Positions 1 through 10,679 of a stretch of 64,000 nt of DNA are shown piece after piece. This DNA is from Stratiolaelaps scimitus (taxonomy: Eukaryota; Arthropoda; Arachnida; Mesostigmata; Laelapidae), in the NCBI GenBank assembly GCA_019614645.1, contig JABWDB010000031.1, positions 3,162,001 through 3,226,000 of the forward strand. The letters run 5' to 3'. A model generated the notes under the pieces. That model had not been told where the DNA came from, did no database searches, and saw only the letters and a list, made by a program, of their open reading frames with translations. The position numbers and the translations under genes are program-made. Each line of letters begins with the position of its first letter. Positions within the stretch are counted from its first letter, which is position 1.

Positions 1-79
1 TTTTTGTTTTGAAAACAATGCAGCCATTCTTGCAGACAGCTCTTTGAAAACCCGGCTGCTTTGCTTGAATCAACCTAAT

Positions 80-252
80 ATTTGGTGGCGTGGTGCATTC
101 GTGTGCGCCTTGCAATCGGCGGAGACACATACGTGCATGGTCTCGATCTCCACCGTTGCACATTTGCATTTAAAGACGTCCGCCTTAAGAAACAATGCCG
201 AAAGCAGTACCGTGGACGTTAAATATTGGCTGCGAGTCAGCCCGGGAAATTA
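80..252 (+). repeat. SINE family B copy
   Basis: It shares with the copies at 5012 and 6668 an ordered series of blocks: GGAGAC, a degenerate B box, GCACATTTGCATTTAAA (159-175), a CTTA...AATGCCGAAAGC block, and a tail GTGGACGTTAAATATTGGCT followed by GTCAGCCCG (to 243). The B box here is decayed (TCTCGATCTCC). Confidence 0.55.
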
Positions 253-284
253 ATTTATTTAACATAATATTTGTAGTCCCCCTG

Positions 285-546
285 CGAGGGTCTAGTGGTC
301 AGCGTCTTGGACTGCTAGACCGGAGGGACGTGTGAGTTGAGATTATAGCCCGTCAGAGGCGGAGAATCTTTGGAGTTCTTTATTATCTTTCTTTGTCTGA
401 GGATTCTTTCCAGGTACGGGTAAGGTAGAGGAAAATAATATGGATAAGCAAAAGTGGCCCCGACAGATTCTCATAGTGACTAAAGGTTAAGGGCTGAGGC
501 CTGTCAGACAAAGGAATAGCTGGGGACATCCAATAGATAGATAGAT
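285..546 (+). repeat. SINE with tRNA-like head and (ATAG)n tail
   Basis: GTCTAGTGGTCAGCGTCTTG followed by GACCGGAGGGACGTGTGAG resembles a decayed tRNA-Asp/Glu-like head (A box TAGTGGTCAGC; the B box is degenerate). The body holds a perfect 10 bp inverted repeat, CTTTGTCTGA (391-400) and TCAGACAAAG (504-513). It ends in ATAGATAGATAG (532-546), a typical simple SINE tail. It directly follows a family B copy. Confidence 0.45.
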
Positions 547-2550
547 TCTGTTGACTTTATACAACAGTGCTAAAAAGGCATTTGCTACACGAATTGATAA
601 TTCATTTTCTACTTGCCCCCTCTAATTCACAATTCATTAGAAATACAATAAGATACATATAACTCAAATGTCGTTTCGAGTTCGTGGCGGAGCCAAGCGT
701 GGGAACCACTCAACCAACTCAATTACCAACAGCAATTAGAATAGAAGATTTGTTCGAAAAAAATAATTTGCTAATCATACTGACATAGCTCTTTCGGCGT
801 GACGTCGCTGTTTGCTTAAATTCTGTTTTGTGTCACGTGCATTACGCTTTGTACGTAATATATACAGGTATTACTTTTCTGAATAATGACAGAATGAATT
901 GCGAACTCTAGTCAAAATTTTGAGGGATTAGTCACTTTTGTCGTCATTGCATTATTTTCTATCTTCATAATTATAAAACCTGCTTCGTAAAAACAAATAT
1001 CATTTACACTACTCATTTGCAACACAAACAGCTGGGGCCAGCGAGCGAGCGAGAGAGAGAGAGACGAAAGCGTGTCCACATGTGGACCCACCGTTAAAAG
1101 GGATCATATCTCCCATCCGAGATACTACGAACGCTACCACATGAAAACAACAATGAGGACAGGTAGCGGGACGTCTCACAGGACTTGTCAGGCAGCTTGT
1201 CTCACCCAAACGACCCAGGGTGTCAACGATAATTTTTCTCAATAATTAATAGAAGGCAACGAAAGGGAACACCCAAACTATGGTGACAGGTGAAGAACAA
1301 ATGATAACGGTTGAAATGAATTATTATATCAATCAGTCAATCCGTCCATCCATTGATATGTCGATCAATTGCTCAACAATTTTACATCGATCCATCTATT
1401 CGGATGTCCGTCGATAGAGTTTAAACGCTACGAACTGTAATCATTTCATGTACCTTATTATCGACCCCCTCTTGTAGAGACAAAGGCATAAGTGAATGTA
1501 TACAAATTCATAATAACGGGCCTACCGGGATCAAAGTGCAGAAGACAAAAGGAGTCCAATGCAACCATGAGTCATCCGTATTTTACTGCTCATTATCTGT
1601 CCCTGAAGCGACTCGAACAGTTGTTAAAAAAATGATGAGCAGATGGGAAAAACGGCGCTTGGTTTGAATTGAACGTTTGTGAACATGAATATTTCAGCTG
1701 CCCCTACTGCTGCTGCTCCTGAGTTGTATACTGCTACGCTATGACGGAATCGTCTTCGAGGAAGATGAAATCTATTTACAAGATGACAAGAACGAAAAGG
1801 TCATAAAATAAAAACGCTGCGTATGTGTTGAATGATTGAGCGTGATTTTCAAAGTAGGCAAGCAACTGGTTAAATATGAATCAAGTTTACACAGATGACA
1901 CGCATACTGTATATGAGTCACAGCGTGAACACGAGCCATGAGTGACACCACTGCAAAACAGGACTTGAACTATGTGATATGAATAAATGTAGTTACGCAG
2001 TAATTGGATAGAGTCAATGTGTAATTAATTGTTTACAACGTAATTAGTCAATTATAATTACGTGGTAAACAATTAGTCAATTAGTCAAACGAATTGTTAT
2101 CAAGCAGGTCTAGGATGCACTTTGGCCATTACAATGAACAAATTGAGTCTATTGCACTACCATATAAGGCAAGGTGTATTTATTAATTGATCTTCGAGGC
2201 ATCATCAGTTGGAACGAAACAGTGTAAAAGGTACAGTTGAAGGCTACTGAGAGTTGAGGTGAATCGATATACCCAGATGCGCTGTGTCGCCCTATCTATG
2301 CGTTGAATGTCCCTTGTTTAGTGGCCTTAGACCGACCAAAGCTTTCGCCTAAATGAATTTGTCCTAGTCAAACGTGAGAACAAGACGTGGACACACATGA
2401 CACAAATCAAATATGTGGGTCAAATGAACACATTTTGAATGAGATGCTAAAAATGACTGTTATTATTAAGTTATATTCCATAGTACATCGTATATAAGGG
2501 ACTTAATAGGGGAATTTGATTGAATAAAGAAAAAAATAGTATGCTGTCAG
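547..2550. other. No gene recognised
   Basis: AT-rich sequence with a short GA tract (1046-1064) and the inverted repeat at 2026-2075. Open frames are short and match nothing I know. Confidence 0.5.
2026..2075. repeat. 21 bp AT-rich inverted repeat
   Basis: Arms at 2026-2046 and 2055-2075 pair with one mismatch around an 8 nt spacer. They share the core AATTGTTTAC...GTAATTA. AT-rich palindromes arise by chance more easily, and no target duplication is seen. Confidence 0.6.
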
Positions 2551-2700
2551 TGTGGTGGCGGTTGGACAGTGGCTAAGTGATCTCTGGTTGAAAAAAGGCG
2601 GAAGTCGCAGGTTCAATCCGGCGAAGCGACACAAAGAACACTTTAGTGTTGTGAACTAATGTTCCGCTAATTAATAAAGCAGTAACACATTTTACCTTGG
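2551..2700 (+). repeat. SINE family A copy
   Basis: The head carries CAGTGGCTAAGTGATC (A-box-like) and GCAGGTTCAATCC (B-box-like, 2608-2620). The body ends in AATAAAGC and a TTACC-type tail, as in the copy at 39868. The sequence is too diverged and extended to be a working tRNA gene. Confidence 0.5.
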
Positions 2701-3494
2701 AACATAATTCCAGCGTTCAGCTTTCTTTAGAAATAACACATAGCTCAATGGTACTCTCATAATAAAACCAGCCATTTGCAAACATTAATGAACCACTCGT
2801 GAATTAGTAAAGAGAACAGTATGATATCATTAAGTCGTACATGTTAAGTTGCTAAATTACAAATGTCTGTAGGTGCGGTGCCTACGGCACTAATCTATAA
2901 CGTACTAGTAACATATATGGCATCGTTTATATATTATACAGACACAAACAGATAAACGACACAGGTAGATGACTTGCCAAGTAGATTACGGCACCCGTAA
3001 CAGACCCTAACGGACCATGATTACGAGCCAAGCAAAGAGCGAGAAATTCTGATATTTGCACGGATATTTATGGGAGAATGCTCCTTTTCTTTCGAAGAAA
3101 TCATATTCGTCATTCAGAACAAAAAAACATTTGGCAAAAAAAGGGGGACTCATTAACTCGCAGAGTCGTAAATGCTTCCTAAAAGTTGAGTACCTCGAAA
3201 AGTCAGACACTTCGAAACTTGGATAGTTGAAATGGCTCCGACAGTTTTTGTGGCGGATACACAAAAAGGCGCCCGATCATTTCTAGACACTGCAGAAAGC
3301 CAGTGACATGTGGCAACCCATTGTGTTCCGCTTGTCGCGTGAGCACTTGCACAAGTTAAACGGCTCTAGAGTTCAATGTGACGTTATTTCTAAGCGCTTA
3401 CCTTGCACACACTTGTATGAGTAACTGAATACATCGATTTATAATGCAAAATACATCGCTGACGGGTTCGTGCCACTGGGAGAAACACGAAAGT

Positions 3495-3548
<54 letters not shown>

Positions 3549-4197
3549 CAATGCGATGTATTCTGCTAGCGCACTCGGCGCATTTTCCCTACCCAGGGGA
3601 TCTTTATTAAAATCAGTGTTTGGATGATATCGAACTATCCGATCGTAAGCGCAGATTTTGAATCCTGCCGAAAGTCGCTGTCGTCCCCCTCAGTCACGCA
3701 GGCACGGCACGCAGCAATACCAAACCCGCGGCTCCATAGCGATGTGTAAGTTCGTCTGCTACAAAACCTTATTATACATGTGTTAAGAATAACTAATAAA
3801 TCGAACATTGCTCGTGAATAATAAGTCATTCGAAGGATGAGGAGCAAGGTGTGCAATAACGACAAATAAAATACGAAGCATGTTTAATTGGAAAAGTAGA
3901 AAATGCAACGGTGTAACATCATGTCGCGGCGGTAGAGAGTCGCGAGTAATGTTGAAGTTAAAACCGGAAATTCGCGCAGCTTCCTCTCTCCTGTCCGGTC
4001 GACACCCTGATCGTGTTCCTGACGTGTCGCGCCAGACAGCTAATCGGAATACGCGTGCAGATCAACGTGACGACGATCCACCGGCCTCATCCCCACATTA
4101 CGTAAAGTTGGGCTGCGGTTACAGTATATAATAATAACGTTTTCGGCCTGAACCTCAGCAAACAATTAAGGTCCATGGTATTGCTTCACAACACGGA
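2701..4197. other. No gene recognised
   Basis: Contains the (TA)n tract at 3498. Frames of about 80 codons at 3007-3264 and 3880-4131 have no domain or splice support. Confidence 0.5.
3498..3545. repeat. (TA)n microsatellite
   Basis: About 24 uninterrupted TA units. Confidence 0.95.
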
Positions 4198-4316
4198 CCC
4201 CTAAATGCAAATGTGCAATGGTAGGAATCGAAGCCACGCACCCACGTGTCTCCTCCGGTTGAAAGATAGGCGCATACAAATGCACAACCGTGAGGCCAGC
4301 CTCGGTGGCTTGATTC
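4198..4316 (-). repeat. SINE family B fragment
   Basis: AAATGCAAATGTGCA (4203-4217, plus strand) and GAATCGAAGCCACGC match the reverse complement of the family's TGCACATTTGCATTT and B-box region. GTGTCTCCTC then matches the GGAGAC block. The 3' tail is absent. Confidence 0.5.
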
Positions 4317-6284
4317 CAGTTACAGATACAGCTCATATAAGAGTAAGATGCTTACTGTGTTTTCTAACCTTGGACTGTGGCACTATGTGAGAGAGATCAT
4401 TTCAAATCAATTACATATGACGGTTTGACGTCGAGGCTGATAACAGTGGAGAAGATCTACTACTAAAAGGTGGTCTGTAATTTTGCCGAAAAGACACACA
4501 TTGTTCTGCTCTCAAAGTTCGTCATTGTTGTACAGCTGAAATGCATATCTTCATAGTCGGTATTGTAGGCTCGATCTCCGATCGATCTCCGATCGAAATA
4601 AATTCTAATCGCTCGAATAGGCCCCTACACTTCACCGCACCTCAGCGCATCATTATCGTGTAGGCTACGAGAGTTCTCTTCTCTCTCTCTCTGTGTCTCT
4701 GCTAGTAAGATTGTTGAAATGCGAATATTTTATATTGAAATCAGAGAAGATATTCGTGCTCGTAAAAATCTGAACACTTCGAGACATACTGACAAGAAGA
4801 TAAAAACAAGTTTTGCAAATGAATTAACCCGAAAGCTTTACAAAACACCAGATTATCAGCTTAACTTTTAATTCACTCCGATATATAATCATGTTTTTCG
4901 TAATGTTGTGTAACTACGTCATAACCGCACAGAAAAAGGGCAATTTTTTTTTACCTAAATAGATTCCCAGAGTCATGTCCTAGTTTTAGCTAAAAAGTTA
5001 AAGAATATCTAGCCTGTTGCATCGAAGCCCGGGCCTGGATGCCTTGTGGTAGATTCATTCATGTGCGGAGTTTCAATTAAAGGAGACGAACGTAGGTCCA
5101 CGCACGGGTTCGATTCCCATCTTTGCCGATTTGCATTTAAACAAGGATTGTCCTTCTTACGAAGCATGCCCTCAACGATAAATGTTTTGTGAGAATCAGC
5201 CCGAATATCCATTACTACATATGTGGCAAGTAAATCGAATAACATTACACCTGGATAATGGCGAAAAATGGCCCTAGAAAAGTCGTCCTATGATAACCAA
5301 AAAATTGTAATTCAATCAAAAGGCCTACGATTTATGGAACATCCTCTTTGTGGATCAGTGAACAAAAACGAATGTCCCAACATAGAAGAAGTCGCGTTAC
5401 AGTTCGGGTAGATACTAGGCTTAGCAGCTGAAACCAAGCTGGGAAAAAAACGTGGTTAATCGGTATTAGCAGGCACAGAAGGTATGACAATAAATACATT
5501 AACAACAATCGGTCGAATGTGTGTTGATTATTCGACAACGAGGGCGTTATGATACAGATTATTTGCCGCAGCGTTCATTAATGCTCTATACGCAGGAGAT
5601 GTTATTATTGATGCCACTGATATGGGTGGCTGGCCTTCGGTGTTCTTTAATTGTCACCGTTTATGCACAGTTTAAGGCAATTGTACAATTTTCGCCCACT
5701 TTTATAAAAGTGACTAATAAATTACTACTATTTTTCTCATTATTGTTTGTGCTTTGATGTTGAGCCAGCACTGAGCGACCATTTTTTTTTTGACAAGTAA
5801 GAGACTCACTAAACGTGCTGTGGGTTGCAGTAGCGGCGGCAAGAATCCAGGGACACTATCGCCAGATACCCGATTCGGGACCGGGTGTCACTGCCTCTGT
5901 CAGAGTAATATCACAATTATGTTACCATTGATGGACACTAAACAGCGATACACACACACACACACAAATATACTTCGATCTTCAGCACGGAAGGACTGGC
6001 TTCATAGGTGTGGACCACGTATGGTGCAGTGAACACTTTTCCAGGGTGATTTAGTTACTCAAGCTAACTATTTCTACTTGAAAAAATTGCGTATTTTGCA
6101 TATATAGAACAGTGAGAGGCTCGAGAAAGGGGGGAATGACATTTGTGAGCTCAGAATTGATTCCAGCTGACGTCGGATGTCACAACTTATATTATATGAC
6201 TTGATCATATCACATTTCGATACAGATTTCGTTATTCTATGTGCTTCTTAAAATAATTAAGGAAACAGTTGTGGACATTAGGGG
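4317..6284. other. No gene recognised apart from a SINE B copy
   Basis: Holds the family B SINE at 5012-5212, a (CA) tract near 5950 and short unsupported frames. Confidence 0.5.
5012..5212 (+). repeat. SINE family B copy with best-kept B box
   Basis: GGCCTGGATGCCTTGTGGTAG starts the head. CACGGGTTCGATTCCCATC (5103-5121) is a near-perfect Pol III B box. ATTTGCATTTAAACAAGGA, CTTACGAAGCATGCC, AACGATAAATG and AATCAGCCCG follow in the family order. The tRNA-derived head is diverged, so it is not a tRNA gene. Confidence 0.6.
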
Positions 6285-6405
6285 TGTCAGGCTGAGGCCG
6301 TCATGGTTTCGAAGGCAGGGGTAAAACAAGGTGAGTTGCCTGGAGTGTGGCCTACTTCCGTAGCTTGGCCCGCTCCGCACGGACTACCCAGTAACCGGGG
6401 GCGGT
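6285..6405 (-). mobile_element. Short antisense relative of the 56.1 kb LINE fragment
   Basis: The reverse complement reads CAACCGCCCCCGGTTACTG, then GCGGAGCGGGCCAAGCTACG GAAGTA, CACTCCA and TTCGAAACC. It aligns base for base with 56104-56205. About 120 bp survive. A (TA)n tract lies directly beyond it. Confidence 0.55.

Positions 6406-6408
<3 letters not shown>

Positions 6409-6437
<29 letters not shown>
6409..6437. repeat. (TA)n microsatellite
   Basis: About 14 TA units directly next to the antisense LINE fragment at 6285-6405. Confidence 0.9.
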
Positions 6438-6667
6438 CTTCATTTCTGTTGGCTCTCTTGAATTTTCTTTGCAAATTGTTCATCGATGTATAATGTGCTG
6501 GTCTATTTGCCATTGGTGGAATCACCCATTTCTATGAATCATATATATGCTATCATTATACGAAGAAATATTCCGCTCAACGGTAGAACCCTTATCAAAA
6601 CAATTCAGAGGTTAAGCGAGATCTCAGCATTGGCTCAATATTTACGAGGGATCAATTTCAACAAGAC

Positions 6668-6842
6668 AACTGCTTTCGGCATTGCTTCGTAAGATGGACA
6701 ATCCCTTTTTAAATGCAAATGTGCAAAGACGGGGATCAAATCTGTGTGTGGACCTACGCAAGTCTCCTCTGATTGAAACTCCTCACACGAATGAACCCAC
6801 TACCAGACCACCTCGGGATTCGAGCCTGCCTGCTATGAAATA
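6668..6842 (-). repeat. SINE family B copy
   Basis: On the minus strand the order is GAGGTGGTCTGGTAGTGGGT (head), GAGGAGACTTGCGTAGGTCC, a decayed B box (GATTTGATCCCCG), GCACATTTGCATTTAAAAAG and CTTACGAAGCAATGCCGAAA. It lacks the final tail seen at 215-250. Confidence 0.6.
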
Positions 6843-6844
6843 TA

Positions 6845-8929
6845 ACAGGGAGACATGAGTTGGAAAACGATTGAAACAAATACTACTAATCTGTTTCAGT
6901 CCCTCCCGTCAGGCATTATAATTTTAACTGATGGTATGACCTATTGCGGACGTCGCATTATATATTTGTTATTTTATCTATAATGAACAAATCAGTAAGT
7001 CCCTTCTTGAAAGAGACGTTCAATTCAAGGTTAAGGTGAACACTCTAACAAAATGGCTATTTTCAATTGTATGATAAAATAGATATGAATAAGTGAGTAT
7101 AGAGTCATAGGACAAATACGAACCCATTTAAGTTGTAAAATAAGAGCAAAATATTTGAACAAGCAACATAAGAAGCTAAAATTGTATAGGCTGGGCGTTA
7201 ACGAACCATCTTTTTGTGTACACACTCGCAGTAAGAATTGTTGTGATTATTACTTACTTGATTAAGAAGCAGAGCCACAGTACGTTGCCAATAGGATTCT
7301 GCAGATTCTGTGTTGTTCCTCGTAGTCCGTCACAGGTATATCATCTCGTGCGCATTGTTTTAACCACAAGGGGAGCTTTCCATTTGTCCAATTTTATTTC
7401 TAAATTCTATTAGTTTTTCTACCAGCCAGCGACACTTGTTATGATCAACTTTTGTTATCAGTGCCAGTAAGTTAGCTGTCAGCTTGAAATTTCACAGCTG
7501 GTTCACTGGCGTCAGGTCTCGAATCACCAATGCAAAAGTCACTTTTGGCAGGGTCGCCGCCATCTAATGGCATTCCACCAATAATTTGACGTTTTAGTCG
7601 TCTGTGATTGCTGTACAATCTCATACAGCCGCACAGGGTACTTTCACTTGCGTATTTTTTTCAGATCGGTGGCGAAATTGCCACCTTGATTCTGTTGTTG
7701 TCTTTGTCAAACTGTTCTTGATGACTAGCCGTGGTGTGCTTGTCAATCCTGTTCTATGCCGATATTGGTTAAGTGTCACAAACCCGTTCACGTATTCTGC
7801 GTGCCACCGAATCAATTATGATATAGGGTGATTTCTGCGTAATGTGAATTCGTAGACGACCGATCATACTGCTATGCCTTATTAGCTCACTGGATTTTTC
7901 TCACTGTAGCAATAGCTGGCGACGTACTCATCATCATAGGCAACTTCCCTGCCTTATCTTGCTGGTGTCCCTCTTCCTCGATTACGATTGACTAGAACTT
8001 TGTTTCGCGCACGATATTATCACTACATCCGAAAGCCATAGATCGGGTACCCGGGTCGCCGCCGGTTCACTGGGGGTCCCTGACTCGCGTCCTGCCACCT
8101 GAATTTCAATTCGTCGAAATCTGTTTGTTGTGCTGCTGTGACACGATGCTGCGAGCACTGTAAGTAGTCGCCGTTGTAGAATAGGATCGAACGCAGGGGA
8201 GAGGGCCAACAGGTGTTTGGCCTTCGATGACACCACACAGAGGTTTTCTTTTTTTTTTCTTGTTACACGACTACCAATGGAGGGCTATCAAGCTTTGAAT
8301 CGCTCCGCATGATGAGACCTGTCAAGTGACGAGGTCTGTCCGCCGCCGACAGTATGACTAGATGAATCTTTTCGATTTTTTCTGCAACACATCAATAAAG
8401 GATTGTCACGTTCGCTCCTACTGAATCCTTGTGTTGATGCGCCGAACAATCGATGGGTGGCGTGACACCTCCACTCGCCGCGTGGAACTCACTTCGAATA
8501 TTTGCACTTCTTGCTTGGTACAGGCATTTCGGGATAGTTTTAGTTAGTTAGGTAGTTAGTTACGGCGGCGAAATTTTGTATCGCCTGCTCGAGGTGGTAC
8601 TCTTTAGTCGAGCTCTCTCCAGTGTTACACTGTACGAGACCATCGTTATCAGCTGATGACACTTGGTCGTTAACAATCCGTGCAACAGCTATTCCCTGAT
8701 GTTCAACGGATCTTTGCCTGATGAAGATTTCACCATTGTCCTTCGTATCTTTATTCCACTGCACTGTACGGTTTACTTCCACTGGAAGTGCACTTCTAGG
8801 CCGCTTCTTGTCGACGCTTGTTACCATAGATTATACTTGGCAACTGAGGCTATGCTCTACCGTGTAGCCCGCTGCTCTTGTGGCCTCTTGACGTCGATTT
8901 CATGTCTACTCATTCGAGCTCACCCCGAT
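6845..8929. other. No gene recognised
   Basis: From about 7400 the sequence is less AT-rich, with overlapping frames of 64-95 codons on both strands (for example 8540-8827 minus). None shows a known motif. It may be decayed retroelement or the outer part of the promoter region that follows. A plus-strand donor-like ATAG|GTAAGC lies at 8933. Confidence 0.4.
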
Positions 8930-10540
8930 ATAGGTAAGCAGCGCATATGACACTGTCGGAGAGTTCTGTTGCACACAAGCACAGCCAGGGCGGGAAAGCA
9001 GATCGACATCGGTGGCGGCAGCGGCGGCGGCGGCGCCAGCGGCTGAACTGGGCCTACGGCTTCTTGACTACCGTGCGCGCTCTCTCTTAGCAGACAGACT
9101 ATAGAGCAACAAATGGAGAGAGATATCCCATGAACATTCGGCAATCGGTCAGTGGTCCAACCGTTCGACTGTCTGCAGGGCGCTGAACACAACGGTCGTA
9201 GCTCACATTGGGTAGACTTTCGTTCACTCGACTCGACCTGGCTTGCACCGAAATCGTTTCTTGTTCTTCTTCGTCTCGTGTTTGAGCTCTACCACCTACA
9301 CCCAACCAGCTAACTAACTACTCTGACTAGTAGCAGTGCAGGAGAATGCTTACGTAGTGGAGTGTCTCATCGAGGAAGCCTGGTGGGCAGCATGCAGACG
9401 TCGATAATATCTACCTGTTCGTACATAGATAACTAATATATGTACATGCAAATCTCTCTCTCTCTCTCTTCCCTCTTTCTCTCTCTATGAGTTCCTTTAT
9501 ACTCTTCCTGTTTCTTTTCTTCTTCTTCTTGTCGGCCGTCTGTGTGTGTACGTCTTTCTTTAACCACAAGCGTTACGTTGCTTTGTCAACATCGGAGTCG
9601 TCTGTCGAAGTTGGTCGGCCCGTCAGCCACAGTTACTGCCAGTGTAATACTTCTCTACAATCGATCCAACAAGATCAGCATGAACGGCGGTCGTAGTCTG
9701 AACAGCGGTACCCAGCAGTCAAATGGCAAGATATCGCAGCGGTTATACAGCAGCAGCAGCAGCAGCCGTGGAACGTAACATCATCGCTAGTGGTGTAATG
9801 TCAGCAACACGAGTCGTGATGTGTCGCGGTGAGGGTCGCCATAACCCTCATCGTGGGATCACTTCGACTAGTTCTGCTTGCTTTCTTGCTTGTACTAGCA
9901 GGCGAAGACACAACGCAGGGCCAGGGGTGGTTCTCTCTCTGTGTGTTTGGTCTGCTGCGGCGGCCAGCCGGTGTGTCTACCTGGTGCGTCCGTTCGTCTT
10001 TCCGCCGGCTTCTTTCTTTCGCGAAATCTGCTTGCTCTATCTCGCCGTGTTGTCGTCGTCTATCGATCTGTATCTGGCCGTCGGTGTCTGTCTGGCTGCG
10101 GAGACAACAGCTACACAGGCAGTGGACAGAGATCGTCCTCGTCATCGACACGACCGAGTAGCTCTGACAGAGATACAGCTGCAGCGACAGCTACTACAAC
10201 CACCATCGTCGCCGGCGGCAGCACCACCACCACCACCAGGAGCAGCAGCAGAAGCAGCAACACACGGACGAACGAAGACGATGGGGGACTCGTTTAGTCG
10301 AAGTCTCTATAATATCTGCTCTGCTGCGGCGGCTGCTGCTGGTGCTGCGGCTGCGACTCTTCCGTCAGTGACCAGCTCTGCCACTACCGCTACCGTCGCC
10401 ACTGTTCAGCAGCAGCAGCAGTAGCGTTGCGTTACCCTGGGTTGCCGTAGCTCCACTTCCCTTGCCACTTCTCCGGCGGCGGCAGTAGCGATGGTTGCTC
10501 ACGGTTGCTGTGCTACCGACCGGCTACCGCGGCCACCACG
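8930..10540 (+). promoter_or_regulatory. CpG- and triplet-rich region, likely promoter and 5' UTR of a plus-strand gene
   Basis: Base composition changes sharply here: runs of GGC/GCG (9010-9050), CT repeats (9452-9486), CAG tracts (9748-9768 and 10407-10422), CCA/CCG runs (10200-10250) and GCGGCGGCGGC (10548-10560). A TCAGTGG at 9147-9153 resembles an initiator. Open frames crossing it, such as an Ala/Gln-rich one at 9723-10424, are what triplet repeats would give by chance. They overlap in all three frames and match nothing I know. I read it as a regulatory and leader region, not as coding sequence. Confidence 0.4.
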
Positions 10541-10664
10541 ATGGCGGAGGCGGCGGCGGCGTCGACGACGATCTGGCGTCTGCTTCGACCAGCGCGCGAA
10601 GGCAAAGGACGCAGGCTCACGGGGAGGCTTAGCAGGCCCTTGGCCTCGTCGAGTTCGCGCAGGG
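10541..10664 (+). CDS. Possible first coding exon of an unidentified plus-strand gene
   Basis: An ATG in good context (CACGATGG) opens a frame beginning MAEAAAASTTIWRLLRPARE. It runs 124 nt to a donor-like GTACGT at 10665. Read through, the frame stops at 10678, so it would need splicing. The residues are Ala-rich, then Arg-rich, with no recognisable domain. The start sits at the downstream edge of the CpG-rich region, where a first coding exon would be expected. I could not identify the next exon in the window, so this remains a weak candidate. Confidence 0.25.
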
Positions 10665-10679
10665 GTACGTATACATAGG

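Noticed and set aside
5103..5121. Possible tRNA gene (perfect B box)
   Set aside because: No acceptor stem or anticodon arm closes, and the same sequence recurs in SINE family B copies.
9723..10424. 233-codon Ala/Gln-rich plus-strand frame
   Set aside because: CAG and GCN repeats give long open frames in all phases. Three overlapping frames are open here and no domain is seen. More likely leader or promoter sequence.
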